DNA from: Mucilaginibacter celer
Lineage (GTDB): Bacteria; Bacteroidota; Bacteroidia; Sphingobacteriales; Sphingobacteriaceae
Reading direction: 5' to 3'
Assembly: GCF_003576455.2 (NCBI RefSeq)
Contig: NZ_CP032869.1
Span: forward strand, 2,914,001 to 2,978,000
DNA: 64,000 nucleotides
Part shown: positions 16,496 to 25,387 of the stretch, piece by piece
Numbering within the stretch: the stretch's first letter is position 1
How the letters are laid out: each line of letters opens with the position of its first letter
The notes under the pieces: model-generated
The model's input: the letters and a program-made list of their open reading frames with translations, nothing else
Databases searched by the model: none
What the model was told of the DNA's origin: nothing
Made by a program: the position numbers and the translations under genes

Positions 16496-16524
16496 CTAAC
16501 GCTGGCCTGCGCTCAAATCGTTGA

Positions 16525-17901
16525 CTATGTACTTATTTTCTCCCCTTCCCACTTGCTAACCACAGCCGTTGCCATTGCATTTCCGAGTACATTTGTTGCA
16601 GAACGTCCCATATCAAGTAGCGGATCAATGCCAATTAGTAAAAACAAACCCGCCTCTGGAATATTAAACATCGACAAAGTACCCGCTATTACCACCAACG
16701 AAGCCCTCGGCACACCTGCTACGCCTTTGCTGGTAAGCATCAACACCAACAGCATCGATAATTGATGCCCAAACGAAAGATGAATATCATATGATTGCGC
16801 CAGGAACAGCGATGCGAAAGTCATATACATCATCGAGCCATCCAGGTTAAATGAATAACCCAGCGGCAGTACAAAACTTACAATTTTATTACTGCAGCCA
16901 AAATGCTCCAGCTCTTCCAATACTTTCGGATAAGCAGCCTCACTGGTTGAAGTACTGAATGCGATCAGCATAGCATCCTTAATACTGTTAATCAACCTGA
17001 ATACCGGTTTCTTCAATACAATATAACCGGCCAGTATGATAACCGACCATAGCACAAACAGCGAAAAATAAAACTCGCCTATAAAAATGCCATAGGTTGA
17101 AAGTACTCCAAGGCCTTGCTTGGCAATAACGGCAGTTATCGCACCAAAAACAGCAAACGGTGCAAACTTCATTACATAACCGGTAATTTTCATTATTACG
17201 TGCGCAATAGCGTCCATAGCCTTAATTACCACTTTCCCCTGCTCGCCTATAGCCGCGGTGGCTACGCCAAAAAACAACGAGAATACAACAATCTGCAAAA
17301 TCTCGTTATTGGCCATCGCCTCGATAAAACTTTTAGGAAATACGTGCCCGATAAACTCGGTTAATGACAATGCCGACTTTTTGATACCTGTACTTAGGTG
17401 ACTATCAGGAAGCGGCAGATGCATAGTTTTACCCGGTTCAAACAGGTTTACAAGCAACATCCCCAATAGCAATGAAACCAGGGTGGCGCTGATAAACCAA
17501 AGCATGGTTTTACCTCCAATGCGCCCAACCGCTTTAATATCGCCCACTTTTGCAACCCCAACCACCAATGTGGTAAATACCAGGGGAGCAACAATCATCT
17601 TAATTAAATTAAGAAATATCTTACTTAATATATTGTATAATTCAAGCTTGTCTTCCCGGGCATCCGTAGCAACAGATTGAGCCTTAAGCTGTGCAGCTTT
17701 TTGTATTTTAAAATCTTTAAAAGCTGCTACTGTGGTATCGGTCAAAGCTTCAATGCTTTTATTGATCGTTTTGAGATTTACCCCGGCGGTGCTGATCTGT
17801 TTGTTCAGATCGGCAAATACATAAGTATTATAAATATAGCCGGCCACCACGCCCGCCACCAGCGCGATAAAAATGAAGAGCGTCAGTCTGCTTTTTTTCA
17901 T
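16525..17901 (-). CDS. Dicarboxylate/amino acid:cation symporter (DAACS/glutamate transporter family)
   Basis: A 458-residue sodium- or proton-coupled transporter of the GltP/DctA family in the inner membrane. Family features: the serine-rich re-entrant loop (FSTSTSEAAYPKVLEE), NLDGSMMYMTFASLF in the seventh helix, the second re-entrant loop (LTSKGVAGVPRASLVV) and LLDMGRSATNVLGNAM in the eighth helix. In the archaeal GltPh model the last motif reads DxxRTxxNVxGD; here threonine is serine and the final aspartate, which helps bind sodium, is asparagine, suggesting changed cation coupling or substrate choice. About 50 extra residues lie between the first and second helices (about residues 29-80). 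The substrate is probably a C4-dicarboxylate or acidic amino acid. Confidence 0.92.
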   Translation of the reverse strand: MKKSRLTLFIFIALVAGVVAGYIYNTYVFADLNKQISTAGVNLKTINKSIEALTDTTVAAFKDFKIQKAAQLKAQSVATDAREDKLELYNILSKIFLNLIKMIVAPLVFTTLVVGVAKVGDIKAVGRIGGKTMLWFISATLVSLLLGMLLVNLFEPGKTMHLPLPDSHLSTGIKKSALSLTEFIGHVFPKSFIEAMANNEILQIVVFSLFFGVATAAIGEQGKVVIKAMDAIAHVIMKITGYVMKFAPFAVFGAITAVIAKQGLGVLSTYGIFIGEFYFSLFVLWSVIILAGYIVLKKPVFRLINSIKDAMLIAFSTSTSEAAYPKVLEELEHFGCSNKIVSFVLPLGYSFNLDGSMMYMTFASLFLAQSYDIHLSFGHQLSMLLVLMLTSKGVAGVPRASLVVIAGTLSMFNIPEAGLFLLIGIDPLLDMGRSATNVLGNAMATAVVSKWEGEKIST

Positions 17902-18063
17902 TTAATACAATAAGGCTGCAAAACTACAAAATTTAAATACTGTTTAAACAGCACTGGTGATATTCTATTTCATAAACCATACAATAAAACAAATAAAGCA
18001 TTCCCTGCAGCCCGCATTATCACACTTTATAAAACAATTACTATTTTGCCCGCTTATTACAAC

Positions 18064-18591
18064 ATGAGCACTACAGCCTACGGATTACAGCATATTAAAA
18101 AAGAAATTCAGCACCTGCCCAATGAACAGCTTGCCGAGTTAATGCTGCGTTTGGCACGCTACAAAAAGGAGAATAAGGAACTCCTTGCCTACCTGTTATT
18201 TGAAGCGCATGACGAAGCCGCTTTTATCGAAAAAGTAAAAGCCGAGGCCGGTTTCATGTTCAGCCAGTTATCATCAATAAGCTATAACGCGGCCAAAGGG
18301 ATGCGCAAAATTTTAAGGCTATTGGGTAAGTACACCAAATTTATGGCTTCGAAGGGAGCTGAAATTGAACTGCTCATCAATTTCTGTGAAAATTACCTTG
18401 AATATGCCGACCGCCGAACATCCTACAAACCTTTACGACTGATTTTAATAAAACAGGTTGATAAGGTACGCGGCCTGATTGGCAAACTGCACGAAGACCT
18501 GCAGTTTGATTACCAGGATAGTTACAACAAATTAATAAGCGATGCTGAAACTAAACTGGGCTGGTTTAAAAAGAATGATCACCTGTTGTAA
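18064..18591 (+). CDS. Conserved-looking hypothetical protein, all-helical
   Basis: 175 residues, not recognised. ATG 18064 is used rather than TTG 18046 in the same frame. The sequence is almost entirely helical and charged (LPNEQLAELMLRLARYKKENKELLAYLLFEAHDE at the N-terminus, spread over residues 18-51), with no signal peptide, membrane helix or cysteine cluster apart from a single cysteine. It resembles a small cytoplasmic helical-bundle protein. It lies upstream of the ECF sigma gene on the same strand, 43 bases apart, so it may be read with it; whether it acts on that sigma factor is unknown. Confidence 0.7.
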   Translation: MSTTAYGLQHIKKEIQHLPNEQLAELMLRLARYKKENKELLAYLLFEAHDEAAFIEKVKAEAGFMFSQLSSISYNAAKGMRKILRLLGKYTKFMASKGAEIELLINFCENYLEYADRRTSYKPLRLILIKQVDKVRGLIGKLHEDLQFDYQDSYNKLISDAETKLGWFKKNDHLL

Positions 18592-18634
18592 CATATAACA
18601 TTTAACATCGTCTAAATATAAAATTAACTGACAA

Positions 18635-19132
18635 GTGGCCAACAAGGAAGCGGCGTTTAAGCAGATATACGAGGCTAATTCTAAAAAGATATTCCATCTG
18701 TGCTATGGTTATACGGGCGATGACGATGCCGCGTACGACCTGGTACAGGAAACTTTTTTAAAAGTTTGGCAAAACCTGGAAAAGTTTCGTAACCAGGCCA
18801 TGATCTCGACCTGGATTTACCGGATTGCCGTAAATACCTGTTTAACCTACCTGCGCTCGGAAAAACGCCAGGCTAAAGACGAGCTTACCCCACAACTGGC
18901 CGAAACAAAACGCGAAGAACTGTCTGAGAAAAACGAACAGGTGGCTCTGCTGTATAAATGTATTTCAAAACTGGAAGAATCGGAAAGGATTATTATAACT
19001 ATGGTGCTTGATGAGGTGCCGTACCCGGAGATCGCCGAGATCTCGGGTATATCTGAAGGGAATTTGAGGGTGAAAATTTATCGTATTAAACAAAAATTAA
19101 CAGAGTTATATAACCAGTATGAAAGACTTTGA
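18635..19132 (+). CDS. RNA polymerase ECF-type sigma factor
   Basis: 165 residues with region 2 (ANSKKIFHLCYGYTGDDDAAYDLVQETFLKVWQ, residues about 13-45, and MISTWIYRIAVNTCLTYLR) and region 4 (CISKLEESERIIITMVLDE, then a helix-turn-helix YPEIAEISGISEGNLRVKIYRIK). It directs RNA polymerase to a dedicated regulon. The start is GTG at 18635: an in-frame TGA lies just upstream at 18629, and no ATG gives a complete region 2. No Shine-Dalgarno-like stretch precedes it, so translation may be weak. It overlaps the following membrane-protein gene by 14 bases, the usual layout for an ECF sigma factor and its membrane antagonist. Confidence 0.9.
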   Translation: MANKEAAFKQIYEANSKKIFHLCYGYTGDDDAAYDLVQETFLKVWQNLEKFRNQAMISTWIYRIAVNTCLTYLRSEKRQAKDELTPQLAETKREELSEKNEQVALLYKCISKLEESERIIITMVLDEVPYPEIAEISGISEGNLRVKIYRIKQKLTELYNQYERL

Positions 19133-19709
19133 TCATTTGATGTCGGTTTGGCAGGGACAGCCAAAACCAGATCAGCTTTCGGTGGATGAGGTGCTGAAGC
19201 AGGTAAAGAAAGGGATCAGGAGTATAACCAATAAGTTGTACTGGAGCATTGTGGCTATGATTGTGACAGTGGCTTTTGCATTTATTGTTACTTTTTTCCT
19301 GGCATTTAAATCTGCAGTTACCACTATCGGTATCCTTATTGTTTTGGTAACCATGATTATGGGTTTGGCCTTAATGGTGCGTCACTACCATATCCTGAGC
19401 AAACGCGACGCAACCGTTAACCCTGCCGATTATCTTGATAGCCTCAAAGCTTACCAAAAAAACCGCAGCAAAGTTATCGGCTGGTTTTATTACACTTATA
19501 TATTACTGCTAAGCGCGGGTTTGGCCATGTACTTTGTTGAGGTACTGGAACACTCATCGCTCACTTTTAAAATAATTACTTATACATCCATACTCGTTTG
19601 GTTCCTGTTCACTACGTTTTACCTTAAACCACGCATGTTTAAAAACGAAGAAGAAAAACTAAACCTGATGATTGACCGGCTGGTAAGGCTAAAAGAGCAG
19701 TTTGATTAA
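19119..19709 (+). CDS. Membrane protein, possible anti-sigma partner of the ECF sigma factor
   Basis: 196 residues: a soluble N-terminal part (about 1-40, MKDFDHLMSVWQGQ), two membrane helices (about 42-64 and 68-88), a cytoplasmic loop, two more helices (about 118-140 and 147-166) and a basic tail. The start overlaps the sigma gene by 14 bases, which implies translational coupling. The layout (cytoplasmic N-terminal segment plus helices) fits an anti-sigma factor, but I see no known anti-sigma domain motif such as a zinc-binding HxxxCxxC. The role is inferred from position only. Confidence 0.7.
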   Translation: MKDFDHLMSVWQGQPKPDQLSVDEVLKQVKKGIRSITNKLYWSIVAMIVTVAFAFIVTFFLAFKSAVTTIGILIVLVTMIMGLALMVRHYHILSKRDATVNPADYLDSLKAYQKNRSKVIGWFYYTYILLLSAGLAMYFVEVLEHSSLTFKIITYTSILVWFLFTTFYLKPRMFKNEEEKLNLMIDRLVRLKEQFD

Positions 19710-19731
19710 GATATATTGTTAGGTTTGCCTC

Positions 19732-20259
19732 ATGGTTACCGAAAACATCATCATTAAAAAACTAACTTTAGTTGATGCCGAAACCTTGCTTGCATTCAGC
19801 AGGGATACTTTTTTTGATTTCTTCGCAGCGGCAAATAAGCCCGAAGATATGGAAGCTTATGCCTCCACGGCATTTACACTATCTAAAATCGAGGCAGAAT
19901 TGAACAATCCGGATTCCTGTTTCTTTTTTGCGATGTTGAATGATGAGATTGCAGGCTACCTTAAACTAAACTACAGATCGGCACAAACCGAATTCCGGGA
20001 TCCCGCCTCGCTTGAAGTTGAGCGGATTTATGTATCGCGACAGCATCATGGTAAAAAGATAGGTCACCGTTTACTTGATTTTGCGCTAAATGAGGCTTCC
20101 GGACAGAATTTGCAATACGTATGGCTTGGAGTATGGGAGCATAACCAAAAAGCGATTGGTTTTTACACCAGGCATGGCTTTGAGCCCTTCGGCAGCCATG
20201 AGTTTCTTTTAGGAACCGATAGGCAAACCGACCTTTTAATGAAAAAGAGTCTCAACTAA
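19732..20259 (+). CDS. GNAT N-acetyltransferase, PaiA-like
   Basis: 175 residues with the GNAT acetyl-CoA-binding motif A (VERIYVSRQHHGKKIGHRLL, about residues 97-116) and motif B (VWLGVWEHNQKAIGFYTRHGF, about 126-146), ending FGSHEFLLGTDRQTDLLM. This arrangement is that of PaiA-type polyamine (spermidine/spermine) N-acetyltransferases. It is a soluble cytoplasmic enzyme. In Bacillus paiA and paiB form an operon; here a PaiB-like gene lies 13 kb away at 33133. It is 22 bases after the sigma partner gene, so may be read from the same promoter. Confidence 0.82.
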   Translation: MVTENIIIKKLTLVDAETLLAFSRDTFFDFFAAANKPEDMEAYASTAFTLSKIEAELNNPDSCFFFAMLNDEIAGYLKLNYRSAQTEFRDPASLEVERIYVSRQHHGKKIGHRLLDFALNEASGQNLQYVWLGVWEHNQKAIGFYTRHGFEPFGSHEFLLGTDRQTDLLMKKSLN

Positions 20260-20311
20260 AAGATCTTTACTCTGAACTTCAAACTTAAGATTAAAGGCTT
20301 CTAACTTAAAA

Positions 20312-21010
20312 CTACCGGCTCTGATTAATCAAAGCCTGTATTACCTGATCTTTTAGCTGCCTGCTTATCGGCACTTCAAAGGCTCCTATATTTAGCATAT
20401 TACCTTCTATCGAAGTTATTTTATCACTTGCTACGATGTACGATTTGTGCGTTTGCATAAACCTGCGCTGAGGCAACTTATCGGCAAAAGCCCGCAACGT
20501 GCTGTGCGTTATAATTTTACGGGCAACTGTATGGATCTCTACATAATTTTCCATGCCTTTAATAAACAGCACCTCATCAAAAACCACTTTCTCCAGCTTG
20601 CCGTTACTTTTAACAAATACATAGCCGGTTGATGGATCATTATTTTTCAGGTCGAAGTAGTCTTTCGCTTTAAAGGCAGCTTTCATAAAACGCTCAAAAG
20701 GGATGGGTTTAAGCAGGTAATCCAACACATCCAGATCGAAGCCATCGGTAGCGTATTCTTTAAAAGCGGTGGTGAATATTACTTTTGGAGGATTCGGAAG
20801 CGAGCGGATAAATTCTACCCCGGTTAAATGCGGCATCTGGATATCAAGAAACAACAAATCAACAGATTGCTGCGCTAACAAAGCTCCAAGTTCCATGGCA
20901 TCTTCGCATTGCGCCTTCAAATCAAAAAAACCGGCTTTATTTACATAACCTTCCAGGCCTTTGCGGGCAAAAGGTTCATCATCGGTAATAATACAACTTA
21001 TGCGAGCCAT
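20312..21010 (-). CDS. LytTR-family response regulator
   Basis: 232 residues: a receiver domain (residues 1 to about 118) with the acidic pair ITDDEP and the phosphorylated aspartate D56 in LLFLDIQMP, conserved TAFKEYA and a late LLKP lysine; then a LytTR DNA-binding domain (about 128-232; VLFIKGMENYVEIHT, FMQTHKSYIV). It is the output of a two-component system with the histidine kinase encoded 3 bases upstream on the same strand. Targets cannot be read from the sequence. The first gene of the operon encodes a membrane acyltransferase, a plausible target. Confidence 0.95.
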   Translation of the reverse strand: MARISCIITDDEPFARKGLEGYVNKAGFFDLKAQCEDAMELGALLAQQSVDLLFLDIQMPHLTGVEFIRSLPNPPKVIFTTAFKEYATDGFDLDVLDYLLKPIPFERFMKAAFKAKDYFDLKNNDPSTGYVFVKSNGKLEKVVFDEVLFIKGMENYVEIHTVARKIITHSTLRAFADKLPQRRFMQTHKSYIVASDKITSIEGNMLNIGAFEVPISRQLKDQVIQALINQSR

Positions 21011-21013
21011 GTT

Positions 21014-22039
21014 TTATAGTTTTAGTTCGAGTTGGGCAACATAATGGTCATCTACCCGGCCGGTTTTTAATTGATGTTTATCGGGATACAATAAATGCAG
21101 TCTCCGCTTCAAATTTTCCAGGCCGATGCCGCTGTAGTTATCCGGCGCTTTCATGTTAGGCGGTACATCATTATAAACACTAAAAACAAACATATCGTTT
21201 TCCAATTTGCATTCAATAGCAATCCGGTATTCGCCGCCTATATATTTAAAGGCATTTTCAACCAGGGGGAGCAACAACAGCGGGTAAATCAGTTGGTCGG
21301 CAAGCTGATTATCAAACTTAACATTCAGCTTCATCTTATTACTGGCCCGTATTTTTTGAAGCAGGATGTAATTTTCAAGATATTCCAACTCCTGCAAAAC
21401 GGGCACTTGCTGCTGCTGATCATACAGCTGATAACGCAGCAGGCTTGATAACAATTCTGTGCTCTTTTTGGCACCCGGCACATCCTCATCCATCTGGAAA
21501 TAAATGGTATTTAGCGCGTTAAATAAAAAATGGGGATGATATTGGGCCTTCAGGAATTTAAGCTCTGTTTCGAGTTGATCATTAGTTAGTTTTTCGAGTT
21601 GAACTTTATTGTTTACATAAGCCCTAAGCCAGGTATTAGTGCGTGCAATGCCGTAGTAAACTGTGGCGTACAGGGTAGGAATCAGGTTAATGTCAACCAC
21701 ATCGGCCCACGAAATGCCATCATCTGTCAAGGCGGCCATGGGGGTAAATATTGTATTGATGAGCAACAGGTTAGCACCGGCAAATATTGCGAGTTCACGT
21801 GCAACACTGCCGTAACTCAGCCCGGCTGGCCAGCGCTTTTCAAAGTACCGGAACAGCCACTCGTTCATCGCTACCCCTACGTATCCCACTAAAACGCTCA
21901 AACTTATCTCCAAAGTATTGAGCATCGCAGGCCGTTCCCAAAACCTCGAGCCTATTTCTACATCGTGCACCAACCTGATGGTAAAATATATCAGCAGACC
22001 GTACAATAGTGGAAAAACATATTTCCCGAATAGTTTCAT
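21014..22039 (-). CDS. Sensor histidine kinase, LytS/YehU (His_kinase) type
   Basis: 341 residues. Four membrane helices fill the first 140 residues (for example about 10-24, 43-59, 82-102, 116-131). A His_kinase core follows, with the phosphorylated histidine 170 in the motif PHFLFNALN, and an ATPase domain with LLPLVENAFKYI (N box) and GIGLENLKRRL (G box). It has no separate sensor domain beyond the membrane helices. It lies between an acyltransferase gene (9 bases upstream) and the LytTR regulator gene (3 bases downstream), so the three form one operon. Confidence 0.94.
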   Translation of the reverse strand: MKLFGKYVFPLLYGLLIYFTIRLVHDVEIGSRFWERPAMLNTLEISLSVLVGYVGVAMNEWLFRYFEKRWPAGLSYGSVARELAIFAGANLLLINTIFTPMAALTDDGISWADVVDINLIPTLYATVYYGIARTNTWLRAYVNNKVQLEKLTNDQLETELKFLKAQYHPHFLFNALNTIYFQMDEDVPGAKKSTELLSSLLRYQLYDQQQQVPVLQELEYLENYILLQKIRASNKMKLNVKFDNQLADQLIYPLLLLPLVENAFKYIGGEYRIAIECKLENDMFVFSVYNDVPPNMKAPDNYSGIGLENLKRRLHLLYPDKHQLKTGRVDDHYVAQLELKL

Positions 22040-22048
22040 ATCAGCAAA

Positions 22049-23272
22049 TTACAAATTTAAGGCAGAAAGAGCGGCCTCCGGCTGAAGTTCGGATACCGTT
22101 GCGGACGACTGCGATGCCGGTTTTTCTTTGGGTTTCATGCCAAATAAAAACCTTGTTAAAGCGTACGGGCGCACCAGCAAATGATAGATAAGCACGGTAA
22201 CAAAAAGGGTAATACCCACAGTATAAATATATTTTGAAAGAATGCTTTCGTTTTGGGTTTGCACAATATAGTAAGCTATCAAAACAATAACCGTTTGATG
22301 CAGTATGTAAAACGGATATACGGCCTGGTTTAAATAACCAAGCACTTTGTGGCTCCTGTTAAAATAGTGCTTGCCATAGCCAACAAGCGCCAACACCCAT
22401 CCCCAGGCAATTATTGGCCGTAAAGCGGTAAAAGCATACGAAAAAGCAATACTTTTAAACGGCCAGGCTGTTTGCCAGGGTTCAATACTGTTCCAGCGCA
22501 TTACTTCCCATATCATCAGGCTGATGAAGCCAATGGTTAAGGCAAAACGGCGGTTGCGCTCAAGGCTATCCATTAATTTTGGTTGAAGAATGCAAATAAA
22601 ACCAGCCAGCAAAAACAGCAGCCAGTAAACAAAATAGCTGCCATCGTGAATCAGATCGTTGGTTTCGGGCAAATCCCAACTGGTAAATGTAAACCATAGG
22701 ATGCCCGGCAACATAACCAAGTAAACCCATTTGCCATTGGCTAATATAGCCAGTTTCTGTTTAAAGCCATTGCTTTTAGGCGAGATCATCCAGGCAAAAA
22801 GCGGCGCGAAGATCAGATCATAAATAAACAAATAGGCGATAAACCAAAGGTGATGCCAGCTGAAATTACCCTTGGGATAGGGCTGAAAGCTAAACGTACT
22901 GGGATAAAAATCAAGGAAGGAGCCTTTGTAACCATTAGCCAGCCGTTCCATATAGATCTGCGGCGGAACAATGACGAACATGCCCACCAGCAGCGGAATA
23001 AAAAGCCGGCGGAAGCGCAAGCCGATGAAACTGAGTGTAGAACGCCGCTGCATCATGTAGTAACTCACGGTACCCGATATAAAAAAGAGCAGCGGCATGC
23101 GAAAAAGGTGTAAAAAATGGTTCGATTCCATCATGAGGTTACTGGTTTCGTGATTTTTGATGTGCCAGCCATCTTCGGCAACAAAAGGCATTGCCGAGTG
23201 GAAAAATAATACGCCCAGTATGGATAAAATTCGTAGCCAGTCGAGATAGGTTTGTCGTTGTGTGGTTTCCAT
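22049..23272 (-). CDS. Acyltransferase family 3 membrane protein (OpgC-like)
   Basis: 407 residues from the preferred ATG at 23272 (METTQRQTYLDWLRILSILG); the frame is open 13 codons further upstream, but that start would add a polar stretch unlike the family. About ten membrane helices are visible. The family marks are a first helix with WLRILSILGVLFFHSAMPF (the conserved histidine) and FISGTVSYYMMQRR followed by FRRLFIPLL. Such integral-membrane enzymes move acyl groups (acetyl, succinyl) onto sugars, glucans or lipids at the envelope. The nearest known type is glucan biosynthesis protein C. It is the first gene of a kinase/regulator operon. Confidence 0.88.
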   Translation of the reverse strand: METTQRQTYLDWLRILSILGVLFFHSAMPFVAEDGWHIKNHETSNLMMESNHFLHLFRMPLLFFISGTVSYYMMQRRSTLSFIGLRFRRLFIPLLVGMFVIVPPQIYMERLANGYKGSFLDFYPSTFSFQPYPKGNFSWHHLWFIAYLFIYDLIFAPLFAWMISPKSNGFKQKLAILANGKWVYLVMLPGILWFTFTSWDLPETNDLIHDGSYFVYWLLFLLAGFICILQPKLMDSLERNRRFALTIGFISLMIWEVMRWNSIEPWQTAWPFKSIAFSYAFTALRPIIAWGWVLALVGYGKHYFNRSHKVLGYLNQAVYPFYILHQTVIVLIAYYIVQTQNESILSKYIYTVGITLFVTVLIYHLLVRPYALTRFLFGMKPKEKPASQSSATVSELQPEAALSALNL

Positions 23273-23426
23273 GATATTTCTTTGTTTTTTATCAAAGAAA
23301 ATCAGGGGCACGCGCTGTATAAAATTACTTTGACCAACGGTAAAAAAGCTTTGACCATTGGCAGGATTTGAGGCTGAATAAAATCAAATTATCGAGAAAA
23401 CTCTTACTGCTATTTCCCGTTCAAAA

Positions 23427-23480
23427 AATCGGTGTAATCAAAAAACAATCGGTGTAATCCCAGATAAAATCAACGTAATC
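23427..23480. repeat. Three direct repeats of a 13-base unit with 20-21 base period
   Basis: AATCGGTGTAATC at 23427-23439 and 23447-23459, and AATCAACGTAATC at 23468-23480. The spacing equals two turns of DNA, which would suit a protein bound on one face, but the unit also resembles common intergenic repeats of this family. It lies between the dinB stop and the acyltransferase start, upstream of the acyltransferase-kinase-regulator operon. Confidence 0.55.
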
Positions 23481-23495
23481 ATTCCCCATCAACGG

Positions 23496-24680
23496 TCAGC
23501 CACGCATAAACGGGTTAAAATTCCTCGTCCCTATTTCCATCCCCGCCGCCCGGCAAATGGTTTTATCGCCAAATTTAAAGTTGATCTGATCCATCGCCTG
23601 GTAAAGTTTAATGCGCTCTTCATTATCCTCAAACAGGTTAATCTGATAACTTCCGGTACACAAATCGCTCAGCCTTACACCTATCAGGCGGATAGGTCGA
23701 TGCTGATCCCAGGCCTTTCTCAACAAATTTTTCACTCCCGGAATAAGGATATGCTCGGCGGCCGTGAGTGCAATTTTTTGCTGCTGGGTATGCGTTTCAA
23801 AATTACCGTAACGTAATTTAATGGCCAGGCATGATGATAACTTATTTTCCCGGCGAAGTTTGGATGACAACTCCTCCGTCATTGATACCAGCGTGGTTTC
23901 AAGCGTGCGATGATCGGATACATTGGTATGAAACGTATGCTCGGTGCTGATGGATTTCCTGTCGGAATGCGGTACTATCTCGCTATGATCAATCCCGTTG
24001 GCCTTTTCCCAAAGCGCATGGCCATATTTACCGAAAATAGTTTCCAGAAAACGAATATCTACTTTTTGCAAGTGGCCTATCTTTTCGATGCCGTATTGAT
24101 ATAATTTATTACAGGTACTCTCACCCAACCCGGGTATCTTCCTGATGTTTAGCGGGGCCAAAAACTTCACCTCATCGCCATGCTTCACAAACATTTGCCC
24201 ATTGGGCTTGGCCTGGTTGGTAGCCATTTTAGCTACAGTTCGGCCAGATGCCATACCGAAGGAGATTGGCAGGCCGGTTTCTTTGATGATCTTCTGCCTC
24301 AGTTTGGTAGCCTCCTGGTAACAATCAAAAAAGCGGTCCATCCCGGTATAATCGATATAAAACTCATCGACGGAGGTTTTTTGATACAAAGGCACCGTAT
24401 CATCAATGATCTGGGTAACCTCGCGCGAGGCTTCTCCATATCGCCCATGCGAACCACGGATGAGGATAGCGTGCGGGCAAAGCTTAAGCGCCTGTTTGGT
24501 AGGCATTGCCGAGTGTATGCCAAATGCCCGCGCCTCGTAACTGCAGGAGGCCACCACTCCCCTTTCGGCCGAGCCACCGATAATTACGGGTTTACCAATC
24601 AACTCCGGATGAAACTTTCGTTCCACCGAAACGAAAAACGAATCGAGGTCGATATGAACAATATAGCGTTTGGCTTCCAC
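23496..24680 (-). CDS. dinB: DNA polymerase IV (Y-family translesion polymerase)
   Basis: 394 residues. Y-family catalytic motifs: VHIDLDSFFVSVE (first metal aspartate D11), CSYEARAFGIHSAMP, and SVDEFYIDYT (D105 and E106). A helix-hairpin-helix thumb region follows (IRKIPGLGESTCNKLYQYGI) and a little-finger domain (residues about 240-355). It copies past DNA lesions with low fidelity. It is slightly longer than E. coli DinB (351); the extra residues are at the C-terminus (RAAGMEIGTRNFNPFMRG). No beta-clamp motif of the usual QLxLF form was recognised at the very end. QINLF (about residue 350) could be one. It is transcribed away from two 2H phosphoesterase genes. Confidence 0.96.
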   Translation of the reverse strand: MEAKRYIVHIDLDSFFVSVERKFHPELIGKPVIIGGSAERGVVASCSYEARAFGIHSAMPTKQALKLCPHAILIRGSHGRYGEASREVTQIIDDTVPLYQKTSVDEFYIDYTGMDRFFDCYQEATKLRQKIIKETGLPISFGMASGRTVAKMATNQAKPNGQMFVKHGDEVKFLAPLNIRKIPGLGESTCNKLYQYGIEKIGHLQKVDIRFLETIFGKYGHALWEKANGIDHSEIVPHSDRKSISTEHTFHTNVSDHRTLETTLVSMTEELSSKLRRENKLSSCLAIKLRYGNFETHTQQQKIALTAAEHILIPGVKNLLRKAWDQHRPIRLIGVRLSDLCTGSYQINLFEDNEERIKLYQAMDQINFKFGDKTICRAAGMEIGTRNFNPFMRG

Positions 24681-24754
24681 AAAACAAAAGTGAAAATAAA
24701 TTTGATATTTTACTAATTATTTTAGCATTTTTGACTAAATTAATTAGCTAACAG

Positions 24755-25375
24755 ATGAATATGTACGAAGATTACCTGATGCTGCTCTCGCCTCCCGAAC
24801 CGGTGAAGCACGAGATAGCCCGCTATAAAAAGGCGTCGGCAAGGCTTATCGGTAATTTTAAAAGCATGGATTCTCCGGCGCATATTTCTATTCAGCATCT
24901 GGAAAGGCAGAAGCCATTTATGTCTGGTAAAAACATGGAGTTAATTGAACAAGGCATTAATACCTTACCACCAGTACTGCTGCATTTAGATGGCTTCGCG
25001 CATTTTACACATCTGCATAGCCGTATGACCATCTATGCCACCATCCGCACCACCCCGGCCACTGATGACTGGTTTAGCGCGCTTAAAAAGAGGCTCAAGA
25101 TCAAAAAAAATATTGTGCCCCATATTACCGTAGTGCGCGATATTCCCGAAAAACATTTCGATGCGCTTTGGCCGCATTTCAGGCATAAAAAACTGGTTGA
25201 GCCATTTTGGATCAGGGAGCTGAGCATCTTAAAGCGCGATACACTGGATGCCTTTGCCAAATGGGATAAGTTTAAAGTTTTCGAATTTAAAAACCAGACT
25301 GCTCCCGGCTACACCCGCGATGAGCTGGAACTGCTTAAAGCAGGTGATCCGGATCAAATTAACCTCTTTATTTAA
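24755..25375 (+). CDS. 2H phosphoesterase (2'-5' RNA ligase-like), copy 1
   Basis: 206 residues with the two histidine-x-threonine/serine motifs that define the 2H family: HISIQH (about residue 48) and HITVVRD (about residue 124). Members hydrolyse cyclic nucleotide phosphodiesters or 2'-5' linkages in RNA. It begins MNMYEDYLMLLSPPEPV, the usual first strand, and ends with DPDQINLFI. It lies 12 bases before a second, related gene on the same strand, and back to back with dinB. Substrate unknown. Confidence 0.85.
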   Translation: MNMYEDYLMLLSPPEPVKHEIARYKKASARLIGNFKSMDSPAHISIQHLERQKPFMSGKNMELIEQGINTLPPVLLHLDGFAHFTHLHSRMTIYATIRTTPATDDWFSALKKRLKIKKNIVPHITVVRDIPEKHFDALWPHFRHKKLVEPFWIRELSILKRDTLDAFAKWDKFKVFEFKNQTAPGYTRDELELLKAGDPDQINLFI

Positions 25376-25387
25376 AATTTTAATATC

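Larger units (their letters stand above)
16072..16524. other. 453-base intergenic region with repeats, no gene seen
   Basis: Open frames here are short and cross the repeats listed separately (16189-16257 and 16423-16495). The right half is markedly richer in G and C than its surroundings. No tRNA, small-RNA or protein signature was recognised. Confidence 0.6.

Noticed and set aside
16166..16765. Two plus-strand frames across the 16.1-16.8 kb region
   Set aside because: They run through intergenic repeats or antisense to the symporter gene and have no recognisable protein features.
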